DNA of 64,000 bases from positions 204,001 through 268,000 of the forward strand of contig JAOPHQ010003982.1 in the NCBI GenBank assembly GCA_030340625.1. The letters run 5' to 3'. The stretch is from Merluccius polli (taxonomy: Eukaryota; Chordata; Actinopteri; Gadiformes; Merlucciidae). Positions 1 to 12,600 of this stretch are shown here, one piece after another; position 1 is the stretch's first letter, and every line of letters begins with the position of its first letter. The position numbers were made by a program, and so were the translations under genes. The notes beneath the pieces are model-generated. The model saw nothing but the letters and a program-made list of their open reading frames with translations. It searched no databases and was not told the origin of the DNA.

Positions 1-414
1 GCCCTTAACAGCACTGAGGTAAAATATAACAAAACCATATTGTTGACTTCATTCCTGAGAATGTTTACTGGTGGTTCCAATGTTACAGTTGTATTCACAA
101 ATGTGATTCTCATGTCTCTATTAGCCTCCAAAATCTGTTTGCCGGGATCCATGCCCTGCAGGAAGTCGCAAGGCCATTAACAAGCATGCGCCTGTGTGCT
201 GTTTTGATTGCTTTGAATGCCCAGAAGGAGGCATCAGTAATGAGACAGGTAGGTTACGTCATTCTTAAATGTCTGTATAATACTAATATTCTCTCCTTTT
301 TTTACTGTGTTAAATGTTCCTGATTGTGTTAAATCTTCTAAAATGTAAAGCACTTTGAGCTGCATTCTTTATATGAAAGGTGCTATACAAATAAAGTTTA
401 TTATTATTATTGTT

Positions 415-483
<69 letters not shown>

Positions 484-1486
484 CTTACTTGCTCAGCTGC
501 ATGATAAGCCTAAATGTTACTGAAATCAAGGCTGATTACCATTAATGGATTTGGGTATTGACTCTCTTACAGATTCATCAGACTGCTTTGTGTGTCCTGA
601 TGAATTTTGGCCAAATGAGAAGAAGGACAAGTGTATTCCAAAACCAATTGAATTCCTTTCTTTCAGAGAAATCATGGGGACACTACTAACTCTTGTTTGT
701 TGCTTCGGTGTATTTTTGTCTATTTTAATATTTGTCATTTTCTTGCTTCATAAAGAAACACCTATTGTTAGGGCCAACAACTCTGAACTGAGTTTCCTTC
801 TGCTTTTCTCTTTAAAACTGTGTTTCCTGTGTTCTCTGACCTTCATCGGCCGTCCCTCAGACTGGTCCTGTATGCTTCGCCACACAGCTTTTGGGATCAC
901 CTTTGTCCTCTGTATCTCTTGTGTTCTGGGGAAAACTCTGGTTGTGTTAATGGCCTTCAGAGCTACTATACCAAGCAGTAATGTTATGAAATGGTTCGGT
1001 CCAACTCAGCAGCGACTCAGTGTTTTAGCTTTCACTCTCATTCAGGTTGTGATTTGTGTACTGTGGCTAACAATTAATCCTCCATTTCCAAACAGAAATG
1101 TACAGTCATTTAAAGATAAAATAGTTTTAGAATGTGCCTTAGGATCCCCTATAGGGTTCTGGGCTGTGTTGGGGTATATAGGACTCCTGGCTTTGTTATG
1201 TTTCATACTGGCTTTTCTGGCTAGAAAGCTGCCCGATAGTTTCAATGAGGCCAAATTCATCACCTTCAGCATGTTGATATTCTGTGCAGTCTGGATCACC
1301 TTTATCCCTGCTTATGTCAGTTCTCCTGGGAAGTTCACTGTCGCTGTGGAGATATTCGCAATTCTGGCTTCCACCTTTGGCTTGTTAATATGCATATTTG
1401 TGCCAAAATGCTACATTATTATTTTCAAGCCAGAACTAAATTCAAAAAAGCATATAAAGAGTAAAATGCAAAACAAAGGTATCTAG
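1..1486 (+). CDS. OlfC-1: V2R/OlfC class C GPCR, 5'-truncated by the window edge
   Basis: Only the 3' part of this receptor is present. Exons: end of exon 4 at 1-18, exon 5 at 125-248 (124 nt), exon 6 at 573-1486, all with GT/AG borders and compatible phases (0, then 1). Exon 5 encodes the nine-cysteine linker (VCCFDCFECPEG). Exon 6 encodes the seven-helix domain with the family motifs IVRANNSELS, DWSCMLRHTAFG, FNEAKFITFSMLIFCAVWI and the tail PKCYIIIFKPE. An AATAAA signal lies at 1509-1514. Exon 6 is nearly identical to that of OlfC-2, so the two are a recent tandem pair. Its last intron is 324 nt against 110 nt in OlfC-2, because of a repeat insertion. The role inferred from the family is chemosensory detection in olfactory neurons. 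No lesion is visible in the part seen; the rest of the gene lies outside the window. Confidence 0.9.
260..487 (+). repeat. Repeat insertion in OlfC-1 intron 5, LINE/SINE-like tail plus (GTT)n/(ATT)n
   Basis: Compared with the same intron of OlfC-2, OlfC-1 carries about 214 extra bases. The insert contains an AAAGCACTTTGAGCTGC ... GTGCTATACAAATAAAG segment followed by (GTT)n and (ATT)n. That arrangement resembles the 3' tails of fish L2-type LINEs and their SINEs (recognition from memory). The flanking intron matches OlfC-2 on both sides. Confidence 0.6.
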
Positions 1487-1703
1487 TAAATGATTCACGT
1501 GTCCAGGAAATAAAAACCTGATAATGTATATGTATGATTTCAATAGCACTATAGTTAATTAAAATACATCCAAACATTGATATGATATATATTGTTGTCT
1601 TGTTAAAACACACTGATTAGACATTTCTCAATAAGATGCCATCACATGATCAGATCTGTTCAGATTCAAGTTATTTGCCCAAGTCTCAGAATGTGTTATG
1701 CAT

Positions 1704-1912
<209 letters not shown>

Positions 1913-2353
1913 CCAAAGCAAAGGCTCAGTGAATTCAACAACATTTCAAGAAGAGATAAGATGCTATTTATTAATCCTTGAAGGGAAATATGGGAGGATA
2001 GGAAGATGGGTAATAACAAATTATATAATTGTTATTAAAGTCAACATGCCACTGCGAGCATTTACATATCATTATTATTCATTATGATATTATTACCATT
2101 CTATTGTATGATTGCTGCAATGAGAAAAATTATGAAACAGCACATTCAAATTTGAAAATAATTGTTAAAGCATAAACATGATGTAACCAATACGACACAT
2201 GCATTATTAATTCAGTTATGTCCCCTGATCTCATGTCTATAGGATGTCACTTTACACACAACAATGTTAATATTCTACATGAAACAAACAGTTATAAAAC
2301 ATTGAACCATTATTAACATCAGAATTATAATATCTCACACAATATTTATAAAT

Positions 2354-2425
2354 CAGTGTTTCCCATACATCGATTTATTTGTGGCGGTCCGCCACAATAT
2401 CAACATAGACCGCCACATGTTGATT
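2354..2425 (+). mobile_element. hAT-like terminal fragment (CAGTGTTTCCC end)
   Basis: The sequence begins CAGTGTTTCCCATACAT and continues into a GTGGCGGTCCGCCAC palindrome. It resembles the termini of fish hAT elements and shares CAGTGTTTCCC with the MITEs inside OlfC-5 and OlfC-6. I found no matching opposite end nearby, so this is either a broken copy or a solo end. Confidence 0.4.
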
Positions 2426-2924
2426 TTAAATCTTTTTATTTAAAATGGGTACAATCTTATTTCAATGTAGATCTGCGCACAGTCCATTGATTCGCTTAGC
2501 CCCTCTGGATAGTAGAATAATAACCATCTATGAACGAGCTTGAACTCCAGCTGGATTGAGCTCTCGCCTGTTCTAGTAGCTCTGGAGGCGCATTGTTGAA
2601 ATGTCAATGATTTCAGTCCGTTTCACAGTAAAGTAATCAGTAAGCGGATCGACAAAATAAATCTAAAGAACCGCGTTAATTGTTATCAAATCTTCACAGA
2701 CGATTAATTCCGGATGATTATTCCGGAGATTTAAACTTCGAAAACTGGATGACTCATAACCGTTTTGTCTGGTGCGATATGGAACACATTCACTTCAGGA
2801 GAGCCTTTTAGATTTTTAGTCTCATTTAAACTAGGATTTTGTTGTAAAAATGTGATATTAAGCACTTCAAATGGCTCTTATAATACACCCAAAAGTTGCA
2901 TAAGTGACAAGACAGTAGAGTTGA

Positions 2925-3720
2925 GTATCCGGTACGGATAAAGCACTTTTGCCGAGTACGAGTATTATACGAGTAATACGAGTCAATATCTGTGCTCGGA
3001 TTGAATGAAAATCCTCATTGGGTTCTGTGATAGGCTACAGCGCTCCTCCCCTACACAATGCAGATGTGTTGTTGTGTCGCTCTGATCACTCACACACAGA
3101 ACAGCTCTCTGTCTCTCCCTCAGTCACTCAGGTTCGCGGGTCGTTTTCCGTTAATGTTTAGGGTTTCTTCAGCTTCAGGTTTGTTATTACTTAGGTTGGT
3201 ACTTATGAACCAGTAGAGTTCTGGTAAACGTGGGTTCGTTCAGACGTGGTGCCGACTCGCGTTGCGTCTCTGCCTGTCGGAGATTTTTTTTTCTTTTCCT
3301 TTTTTTAACCGTCATCTGGCTGCCTGGCTCTAACCAGTTTTTTTTTAATTAACGCATGGTGTCCGACACTTTCTTGCTGTATTTCGTGAAAAAATAAAGC
3401 TAGTAGTGGTATAAATATTGGAAATCAAGCTACACACACACACACTCTCTCTCTCTCTCTCTCCCTCTCCCTGCCGGTTGTCTGAGTTTTGTTTTTGTTT
3501 TTTTCAATGCTGATGCTGTCCTGTAAATAGTTTTCTAATCAGCAATAAATAACACTTTCTGATCAACCCATATCAATTGCATGCTTAAAATAACATACCG
3601 GTTAAAACCTCGCTCATTTCAAGACAACCCGACCCATTTCCGGGTTAAATCCCGCCCACTTCCGGGTTAGGCCCCGCCCACTCCGAGTACAGATACAGAT
3701 AATTCATATGGTTTCATTCA
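2925..3720. repeat. Unclassified interspersed repeat with GAGTAC-rich ends
   Basis: The left part (about 2925-3000) contains GAGTATCCGGTACGG and several CGAGTA motifs. The right end (3677-3700) contains GAGTACAGATACAGATAA. The inside is GC-richer than its surroundings and includes a (CA)n/(CT)n tract. It looks like a decayed nonautonomous DNA element, but I cannot name the family or fix exact ends. Confidence 0.3.
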
Positions 3721-3881
3721 TATGGTTGATAATTCACGGGCACCTGGTAAACAATCGTATGCCTGCCGCAACACATCTCTGTGTCCGCACACTGAATCTG
3801 TATTGAACTTTATAATTGAGTCCGATGGTGAGTCATTGAAAATGTGAAGTTGCACTTCAGCTTTATGTAACTTTTAAGTGA

Positions 3882-4128
3882 AAAGGCTATACTTAAAGTA
3901 AACAATATGACCTAACTTGATCCTACAGTGTGGTTACACTGCACTTGCTTTTTGATCATCACAAATATGGTACAACACCCTTCTCGGGGTGGGGGTTACA
4001 TGCTGTTTTGTCTTTGGAGAGTGTTGAGTATGATATCAAATGAAATGGCTATACTTGAAGTAAATACTATGGCCTAATTTGATCCTACAGTGTTGTTACA
4101 CTGCATTTGCTTTTGATCATTACAAATA
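3882..4128 (+). repeat. Diverged direct repeat pair
   Basis: Two copies of an approximately 85-nt unit at 3882-3968 and 4044-4128 share GGCTATACTT, GATCCTACAGTGT and GATCATNACAAATA in the same order. Nothing indicates a function. Confidence 0.6.
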
Positions 4129-5030
4129 ATAGTGCAAAATGATCATTTTAAAATAAAAGATATACTGTGTCTCTAGCATCACACAAAAAGTATGAACTTT
4201 TATGAAATCATTCAATCAATTATGAAATCAAAAAACTTTGATTTCAGAAATGTTAACATCTTATAATTGCTCTACTTTTGAGTAGTTTGTTACACTCCAA
4301 TATTATACAAAATAAATAGGTGTGTTCACCAGTTATTGTTTGAAAAAGGGGGTGACTTTTTATTAGAGAGCTATCATCCACAGATGATGCGCACATTTGT
4401 TGTTTGATACATCACCCTCAAATGAATATTTGGTATGAAGACACCTTGTTGTGTAGGTTATGCAGACAAATACACTGAAAACTTTGTGTGTGTGTTCGAA
4501 GGATTCAGACAAATCCAGCAGAATGTTGAGAAAATGTATGGTTTTCTCTTCCTCTTTAGCTCGATACAAATAATTACATTGCAGAAATTGCTTCATTTTC
4601 ATCTCTTATTTGTTGTTGCCGTTGTTGCTTTTTAAATCCAACGTAATATTTTCAGTTTTTATTTATTAAAAAAAAGGTTAACTTCCTCTAATTCCCTTTA
4701 AGTTTGGGTAAGCTGATGCATTTCAACTCTATCACACTACAAAGGTTAACACTTAAGTCAACCTTTCTTTGTTGATAAATGGGCCCAATGAATCAAATCA
4801 ATGAATCAACTGATTCGTTCACAACATACTTGTAAGCAGTAAATGCTCCGAGAGATTTGTAAAAATGTGATGTTAAAAACAGCCAATACTCACTGTAACG
4901 CTCACAATTTTGCTTAAATTCAGACAATATAAATTGAAACTAATTAGAAATTTAGCCTGGTCTAAAGAGCAGTCAGGCACACACATATGTCTATTGGTTG
5001 ATGATTCTTCACAACAACAACAACAAATAC

Positions 5031-5038
5031 TATAAATG
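5031..5038 (+). promoter_or_regulatory. Candidate TATA box of OlfC-2
   Basis: TATAAATG lies about 50 nt upstream of the chosen ATG at 5084, with an inverted CCAAT (ATTGG) about 35 nt further upstream at 4993-4997. The spacing is plausible for a short 5' leader. The call rests on motif and position only. Confidence 0.35.
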
Positions 5039-5083
5039 TCAGCCCATGACAGAATGGCTTCAGTCTAGGAAAGGGAGGCTGTG

Positions 5084-8000
5084 ATGGGCTGGATCACCAT
5101 TATCATATTTACTCTACTGGTAAAGAGCAAGTCAGAGGAACAGGCATGCAAATTGATAGGGCAAACAGGCTATTTGGAGTTTTCCAAAGATGGTGATCTT
5201 ATTATAGGAGGAATATTCTCTATAAATTCAACTCGAGTAACAGATGATTATGGCTACCAGGCATATCCCTCTCTATTTTGCAAAAGGTAAGAGACATACC
5301 AAATAGCAGGGAAATGTTGTGGTACTTTTTCTATAAGCTGGAAATTCTACTACTAATTATGCTCCAAGACTGGATGATTGTTTATGATGTGTGTATCCAT
5401 GTGTTTCCATGTGTGTATGTATCTATAGTAGTTAAATAGTTTTTATTTCATATATTTTGCATTGTGTCTTAAGGCTGAATTCCAGGGAATTGCTGTTTGC
5501 CCGTGCTGTAATTTTTGCTGTGGAGCAGATCAACAAAAACTCAACTCTTCTCAATGGAGTGACTTTGGGCTACAGGCTCTATAATGGCTGTGGGAGTGAG
5601 AGCCTAATAAGAGCAGCCATAGAGGCTGTAACAGAAAGGAAAAGCTGCAGAAAAAGAGTCCAGGCGCTGATTGGCCATTCTTCCTCTGGAGTTAGCAAAG
5701 ATATAAACCTTATAATGGGAGCACTAGATATCCCTCAAGTGAGTTGTGTTGTATATTTTGCAAAATTGCCAAGTAATATGTTTTTTCTGTTTTCTTTTTA
5801 ATTTACCTTCATGTGTATGATTAACAATTATTGTATATAGTTAATATATAGTTATTTATTATATTGAAATAGTTAATTTATTTTTAATATACTTATTCAT
5901 TATTTGTCTACTTTTTCTTACAGATCAGCCACCTTTCAACGTGCGCATGTTTAAGTGATAAAAGTATATATCCAACATTTTTTAGGACTGTTCCAAGTGA
6001 TCAGTTTCAAATTTTGGCTTTGGTACAGCTCATGAAGCATTTTGGCTGGCAGTGGGTAGGAATAATTCACAGTGTCGAGGTATATGCATCTGATGGTGTA
6101 GCTGAGTTCATTAAGCAAGCACAAGCAGAGCATATCTGTGTGGAGTATGTGATTCGCTACAGTAAATTTGATACCAATATAGAACATAAAGTAACAGAGA
6201 AACTTAAAGCCTCCACATCAAATGTAGTCCTGCTATACATGTCAAAATCCTACATGAAAGTATTTAAAATCAACGGAAATAATTTACCTCGTAAACAATG
6301 GATTGGTAGTGAAGCTTGGATCTCACAGATAGACTTGGCGTCCCTTGGAAGTAAGAACATCTTACATGGGGCAATGGGGTTTGCCCTACCTCAGTCTAAT
6401 ATTCCAGGTCTTGCTGAGTTTCTACTGAGCTTGAAACCAACCGATGAACCAGATAGTGTCATGATCAAAGCTTTTTGGGAAAGTGTCTTTGACTGTAGCT
6501 TCTCTCCGTCAACAAATACCACTAAGATCTGTACTGGGGATGAGGATCTGAGGACAATCTCCAGTGCTTACACAAACACAGAATTAAGATCTGTGAGGAA
6601 TGTGTACGCAGCTGTGTACTCGATTGCACATGCTCTTAATGCATTATTGCAATGTGAAAATGGATCAAATCCAACCACAGGAAAACAATGTGTAAACAAG
6701 ATGGATGTCCAGCCCAAACAGGTACAGTATGTTCAGACAAATATTTAAGTATTGTGTAGTAAAGTATGGTATCGTTCACTTGCTATTTTGGACATTTTAT
6801 TCATGTACATTTTGTTTACAATGTAAGTGTTTTTAGATAACAAATGTTGAGTAATCTCTGTGCAGGTACTGGAACGCCTGAAGCTGGTGAATTTCACCAC
6901 AGTGGATGGGAAGAGTGTTTCTTTTGATGCCAATGGAGACACTTTGGCACAGTATGACCTGTTAAATTGGCAGTACCAAGAGGATGGCTCTGTAATTGCC
7001 ATAACCATTGGACAGTATGATAGCTCTCTACCTGAAGGACAGAGATTCAGGTTTACACCTAATGCAAGAATTGCATGGACCCTTAACAGCACTGAGGTAA
7101 AATATAACAAAACAAAAAACATATTATTGACTTAATTCCTGAAAATATTTACTGGTGGTATGATTCCAATTTTACAATCGTACAATTTCATTTCTAATGT
7201 CTCTATTAGCCTCCAAAATCTGTTTGCCGGGATCCATGCCCTGCAGGAAGTCGCAAGGCCATTAACAAGCATGCACCTGTGTGCTGTTTTGATTGCGTTG
7301 AATGCCCAGAAGGAAGCATCAGTAATGAGACAGGTAGGTTACGTATTTCTAATGTTCACTTGCTCAGCTGCATGATATGCCTAAATGTTACTGAAATCAA
7401 GGCTGATTACCATTAATGGATTTGGGTATTGACTCTCTTACAGATTCATCAGACTGCTTTGCGTGTCCTGATGAATTTTGGCCAAATGAGAAGAAGGACA
7501 AGTGTATTCCAAAACCAATTGAATTCCTTTCCTTCAGAGAAATCCTGGGGACACTACTAACTCTTGTTTGTTGCTTCGGTGTATTTTTGTCTATTTTAAT
7601 ATTTGTCATTTTCTTGCTTCATAAAGAAACACCTATTGTTAGGGCCAACAACTCTGAACTGAGTTTCCTTCTGCTTTTCTCTTTAAAACTGTGTTTCCTG
7701 TGTTCTCTGACCTTCATCGACCGGCCCTCAGACTGGTCCTGTATGCTTCGCCACACAGCTTTTGGGATCACCTTTGTCCTCTGTATCTCTTGTGTTCTGG
7801 GGAAAACTCTGGTTGTGTTAATGGCCTTCAGAGCTACTATACCAAGCAGTAATGTTAAGAAATGGTTTGGTCCAACTCAGCAGCGACTCAGTGTTTTAGC
7901 TTTCACTCTCATTCAGGTTGTGATTTGTGTACTGTGGCTAACAATTAATCCTCCATTTCCAAACAGAAATGTACAGTCATTTAAAGATAAAATAGTTTTA

Positions 8001-8357
8001 GAATGTGCCTTAGGATCCCCTATAGGGTTCTGGGCTGTGTTGGGGTATATAGGACTCCTAGCTTTGTTATGTTTCATACTGGCTTTTCTGGCTAGAAAGC
8101 TGCCTGATAGTTTCAATGAGGCCAAATTCATCACCTTCAGCATGTTGATATTCTGTGCAGTCTGGATCACCTTTATCCCTGCTTATGTCAGTTCTCCTGG
8201 GAAGTTCACTGTTGCTGTGGAGATATTCGCAATTCTGGCTTCCACCTTTGGCTTGTTAATATGCATATTTGTGCCAAAATGCTACATTATTATTTTCAAG
8301 CCAGAACTAAATTCAAAAAAGCATATCAAGAGTAAGCTGCAAAGCAAAGGTATCTAG
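5084..8357 (+). CDS. OlfC-2: complete V2R/OlfC class C GPCR, six exons, about 844 aa
   Basis: Exons: 5084-5286, 5474-5738, 5924-6721, 6866-7096, 7210-7333, 7444-8357; 2535 nt in frame with GT/AG introns. The start is the ATG at 5084, which begins a hydrophobic leader (MGWITIIIFTLLV). Domains: signal peptide; Venus-flytrap lobe residues in exons 1-4, including IGGIFSI, TFFRTVPSDQFQ, FGWQWVGII and QWIGSEAW; a cysteine-rich linker from exon 5 (VCRDPCPAG, VCCFDC); then seven helices with IVRANNSELS, DWSCMLRHTAFG, FNEAKFITFS and PKCYIIIFKPE. The Tyr aligned with mGluR1 Tyr236 is kept (VYASDG), but the usual SDYG context is changed. AATAAA lies at 8376-8381. This canonical six-exon layout is the reference for the other loci. 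Expected role: odorant, probably amino-acid, sensing at the olfactory neuron membrane. Confidence 0.93.
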
Positions 8358-9004
8358 TGAATGATGTGTACAGAAAATAAAAACCTTATTATGTATACTA
8401 CTATTTCAAATAGTACATCCAAACATTTGTGATAAATATTGTTGTCATGTTAAAATATATTGATTAAAGGAACAGGAAGTTTGCTCATTGTTTTTGTAGA
8501 GGTCTTGCAGCTTTCATATACCTGTGTCACATCTCCAACGTAATCACTCTCTCTATTGTCCTATGTGTATCTAAACCAAGATGTTTCTAAATAAGTCTAC
8601 AGTGTGTCTATCTGCACGCAGTGCACACTTATGTTTAATTTAACAACAAACACCAAAGCCTTATACAAATGAGTTAATATGCAATCCAACATCTACATTT
8701 TGGGAAGTTTTTTGTTTTTTTTTCTTTAACTTCATTCGTAACATTCGGAATCTGTTATATATATTGTATATTATATGTTATCACCATGAGCATTCATTTA
8801 TTCCATTGCATTGTCATATCCTTTACAAACATCCAATACTTTGATTGTACGGTGATATTAATAAAATAAATAATACACAAATATGTCATTTTAACAGAAT
8901 CACACATTGTCTGCAGTTAATTTATAACCACATGGTGGCATAGGAAAGGGGTGTAAATGTAATGGAGAATTGTTTTTAAATATAAATATCACATTTCAAT
9001 GTGT
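8358..9004. other. Intergenic region downstream of OlfC-2
   Basis: AT-rich 3' flank containing the OlfC-2 polyadenylation signal and no coding sequence I can support. It ends in a 16-nt sequence TCACATTTCAATGTGT (8989-9004) that recurs at 13028-13043, on the far side of the composite insertion. Confidence 0.7.
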
Positions 9005-9006
9005 GA

Positions 9007-9056
<50 letters not shown>

Positions 9057-9087
9057 TATATATATATGTATATATATATATATATTA
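9005..9087. repeat. (TA)n microsatellite with CAGTA interruption
   Basis: Alternating TA with one ACAGTATA interruption, directly next to a TIR-element fragment. Confidence 0.95.
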
Positions 9088-9090
9088 GTG

Positions 9091-9565
9091 GTGGGCATAG
9101 ATTAATTTGTTTAATCTAGATTAAAATGGCTCATTTGAATTCTGTCGAAGGCATTCATAATATGTGTGTGCTACCTAAATAATGACTAAAAGTAAGTCTG
9201 CGCGATCGTAACCCACCCCGGACCTACGACCGACGGGGGCGGGGGGGGCCCGTGATCGTAACCCACCACCCCGGACCTACGACCGACGGGGGCGGGGGGA
9301 GGTGCGCGCGATCGCAACCCGCCACCCTGGACCTACGACCGACGGGGGGGGGGGGGGGGGGGGGGGGGTTCGCGCGATCGTAACCCACCCCGGACCTACG
9401 ACCGACGGGGGGGTCGCCGGGCAGAGGACGCAGCCATTCCGCAGCGCAGCCGTTCCGCGGCACTTACCTTCCTTGGTGGAAATCCGGTATAGACCCAGCT
9501 CCCAACCCAACTTTGAGAATAGATTAACGGCGATCATTTTTTTATCGCGCGATAAGAGTCTTGCG

Positions 9566-9575
<10 letters not shown>
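9091..9575. mobile_element. Fragment of a TIR DNA transposon (TTATCGCGCGATAAGAGTC end)
   Basis: The left part GTGGTGGGCATAGATTAAT and the right part GATTAACGGCGATC ... TTATCGCGCGATAAGAGTC match termini that recur at 22680-22770 and 60554-61041 in this window. The segment CTCCCAACCCAACTTTGAG is shared with the 60.9 kb copy. No transposase frame survives. A GC-rich minisatellite sits inside it. Classification as hAT-like is a guess from memory; the repetition within the window is seen directly. Confidence 0.55.
9199..9417 (+). repeat. GC-rich minisatellite, four units of about 50-65 nt
   Basis: Four tandem units each carry CGATCGTAACCC (or CGATCGCAACCC), a CGGACCTACGACCGACGG-like core (TGGACCTAC in one unit) and a G-tract of 5 to over 20 G. 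Related cores occur near 60022-60090. The composition contrasts sharply with the AT-rich surroundings. Confidence 0.8.
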
Positions 9576-9605
<30 letters not shown>

Positions 9606-9608
<3 letters not shown>

Positions 9609-12600
9609 CTCCCTGAGCTACTACCTTACCATGGTGGAGGGGTTTGCGTGTCCCAATGACCCCAGGAGCTCCGTTGTCGGGGGCTTTTATGCCCCTGGTA
9701 GGGTCACCCATGGCAAACAGGTCCGGGGGGAGGGGCCAGACAAAGGGTAGCTCAGAAGACCCCTTATGAAGAAAACAATAAATGGTCTTGCGTGTCCCTC
9801 GCCCGGACGTGGGTCACCGGGGCCTCCCCCTGGAGCCAGGCCTGGGGGTGGGGCTCGGCGCCGAGCGCCTGGTGGCCGGGCACAGCCCGAAAGGATGACG
9901 TGGGACCCCCTTCCCGCCGGCTCACCACCAGCAGGAGGGGCCAAAGGGGTCAGGTGCAGTGCGAGCTGGGCGGCGGCCGAAGGCGGGGACCTTGGCGGTC
10001 CGATCCTCGGCTGCAGAAGCTAGCTCTAGGGACGTGGAACGTCACCTCTCTGGTGGGGAAGGAGCCTGAGCTGGTGCGCGAGGTTGAGAAGTTCCGGCTA
10101 GATATAGTCGGCCTCACCTCGACGCATAGCAAGGGCTCTGGAACCAGTCTTCTCGAGAGGGGTTGGACTCTCTTCCACTCTGGAGTTGCCACTGGTGAGA
10201 GGCGCCGGGCAGGGGTGGCAATACTTATTGCCCCCCGGCTTGGTGCCAGTATGTTGGAGTTTACCCCGGTAGACGAGAGGGTAGCCTCCCTCCGCCTTCG
10301 GGTGGGGGGACGGATCCTGACTGTTGTTTGTGCCTATGGTCCAAACAGCAGTTCAGAGTATCCACCCTTTTTGGACTCCTTGGAAGGGGTGTTGGAAAGT
10401 GCTCCCTCTGGGGATTCCCTCGTTCTGCTGGGGGACTTCAACGCTCACGTTGGCAGCGACAGTGAGACCTGGAGGGGTGTGATTGGGAGGAACGGCCCCC
10501 CCGATCTGAACCCGAGTGGTGTTCAGTTATTGGACTTCTGTGCTCGTCACAGATTGTCCATAACGAACACCATGTTCAAGCATAAGGGTGTCCATATGTG
10601 CACTTGGCACCAGGACACCCTAGGCCGCAGTTCGATGATCGACTTTGTAGTCATGTCGTCGGACTTGCGGCCGCATGTCTTGGACACTCGGGCGAAGAGA
10701 GGGGCGGAGCTGTCAACTGATCACCACCTGGTGGTGAGTTGGCTGCGATGGTGGGGGAGAATGCCGGTCAGACCTGGCAGACCCAAACGTATCGTGAGGG
10801 TCTGCTGGGAACGTCTGGCAGAGTCTCCTGTCAGAGAGAGCTTCAACTCCCACCTCCGGGAGAGCTTTGACCATGTACCGGGGGAGGCGGGGGACATTGA
10901 GTCCGAGTGGGCCATGTTCCGTGCCTCCATTGTTAAGGCGGCCGAACAGAGCTGTGGCCGCAAGGTGGTCGGTGCCTGCCGTGGCGGCAATTCCCGAACC
11001 CGCTGGTGGACACCGGCGGTGAGGGATGCCGTCAAACTGAAGAAGGAGTCCTATAGGACCTTTTTGGCCTGTGGGACTCCGGAGGCAGCAGGCAGGTACC
11101 GGCAGGCCAAGCGGAGCGCAGCTGTGGCGGTTACCGAGGCAAAAACCCAGACATGGGAGGAGTTCGGTGAGGCCATGGAGAACGACTTCCGGACGGCTTC
11201 GAAGAGGTTCTGGACCACCATCCGGCGTCTCAGGAGGGGGAAGCAGTGCATCGTCAACACTGTGTATGGTGGAGACGGTGCGCTGCTGACCTCGACTCGG
11301 GACGTTGTGGATCGGTGGAAGGAATACTTCGAAGACCTCCTCAATCCCACCGACACGCCTTCCGGTAAGGAAGCAGGGCCTGGGGACTCGGGTGTGGGCC
11401 CTCCTATCTCTGGGGCTGAGGTTGCCGAGGTGGTCAGGAAGCTCCTCGGTGGCAGGGCCCCGGGGGTGGATGAGGTCCGCCCGGAGTTCCTTAAGGCCCT
11501 GGATGTTGTGGGGCTGTCTTGGTTGACACGACTCTGCAGCATCGTGTGGACATCGGGGGCAGTGCCCCTGGATTGGCAGACTGGGGTGGTGGTCCCTCTT
11601 TTTAAGAAGGGGGACCGGAGGGTGTGTTCCAACTACAGGGGGATCACACTCCTCAGCCTCCCTGGTAAGGTCTATTCAGGGGTGCTGGAGAGGAGGGTCC
11701 GTCGGATAGTCGAACCTCGGATTCAGGAGGAGCAATGTGGTTTTCGTCCAGGCCGTGGAACAGTGGACCAGCTCTACACCCTCTGCAGGATCCTTGAGGG
11801 TGCATGGGAGTTTGCCCAACCAGTCCACATGTGCTTTGTGGACTTGGAGAAGGCATTCGACCGTGTCCCTCGGGGAGTCCTGTGGGGGGTTCTCCGGGAG
11901 TATGGGGTATCGGACCCCCTAATACGGGCTGTCCGTTCTCTGTATGACCGGTGTCAGAGCTTGGTCCGCATTGCCGGTAATAAGTCGGACTTGTTTCCAG
12001 TGAGGGTTGGACTCCGCCAGGGCTGCCCTTTGTCACCGATCCTGTTCATAATTTTTATGGACAGGATTTCTAGGCACAGCCAGGGCGTTGAGGGGGTCCG
12101 GTTTGGTGACCTCAGGATTGGGTCTCTGCTTTTTGCGGATGATGTGGTCCTGATGGCTTCATCAGGCCGTGACCTCCAACTCTCGCTGGACAGGTTCGCA
12201 GCCGAGTGTGAAGCGGTCGGGATGAGAATCAGCACCTCCAAGTCCGAGTCCATGGTCCTCAACCGGAAAAGGGTGGAGTGCACCCTCCGGGTCGGGGATG
12301 AGATCCTGCCCCAAGTGGAGGAGTTCAAGTACCTCGGGGTCTTGTTCACGAGTGAGGGGAGGATGGAGCGGGAGATCGACAGGCGGATTGGTGCGGCGTC
12401 TGCAGTAATGCGGACTCTGCACGGATCCGTCGTGGTGAAGAGGGAGCTGAGCCGAAAGGCAAAGCTCTCGATTTACCAGTCGATCTACGTTCCTGCCCTC
12501 ACCTATGGTCATGAGCTTTGGGTAATGACCGAAAGAACGAGATCGCGAGTACAAGCGGCCGAAATGAGCTTCCTCCGCAGGGTGGCTGGGCTCTCCCTTA

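Noticed and set aside
9224..9711. Pro/Gly/Arg-rich reverse-strand frames over the GC-rich segment
   Set aside because: They come from the G-tract minisatellite and transposon termini. Frames are open only because the sequence has few stop-forming A/T bases.
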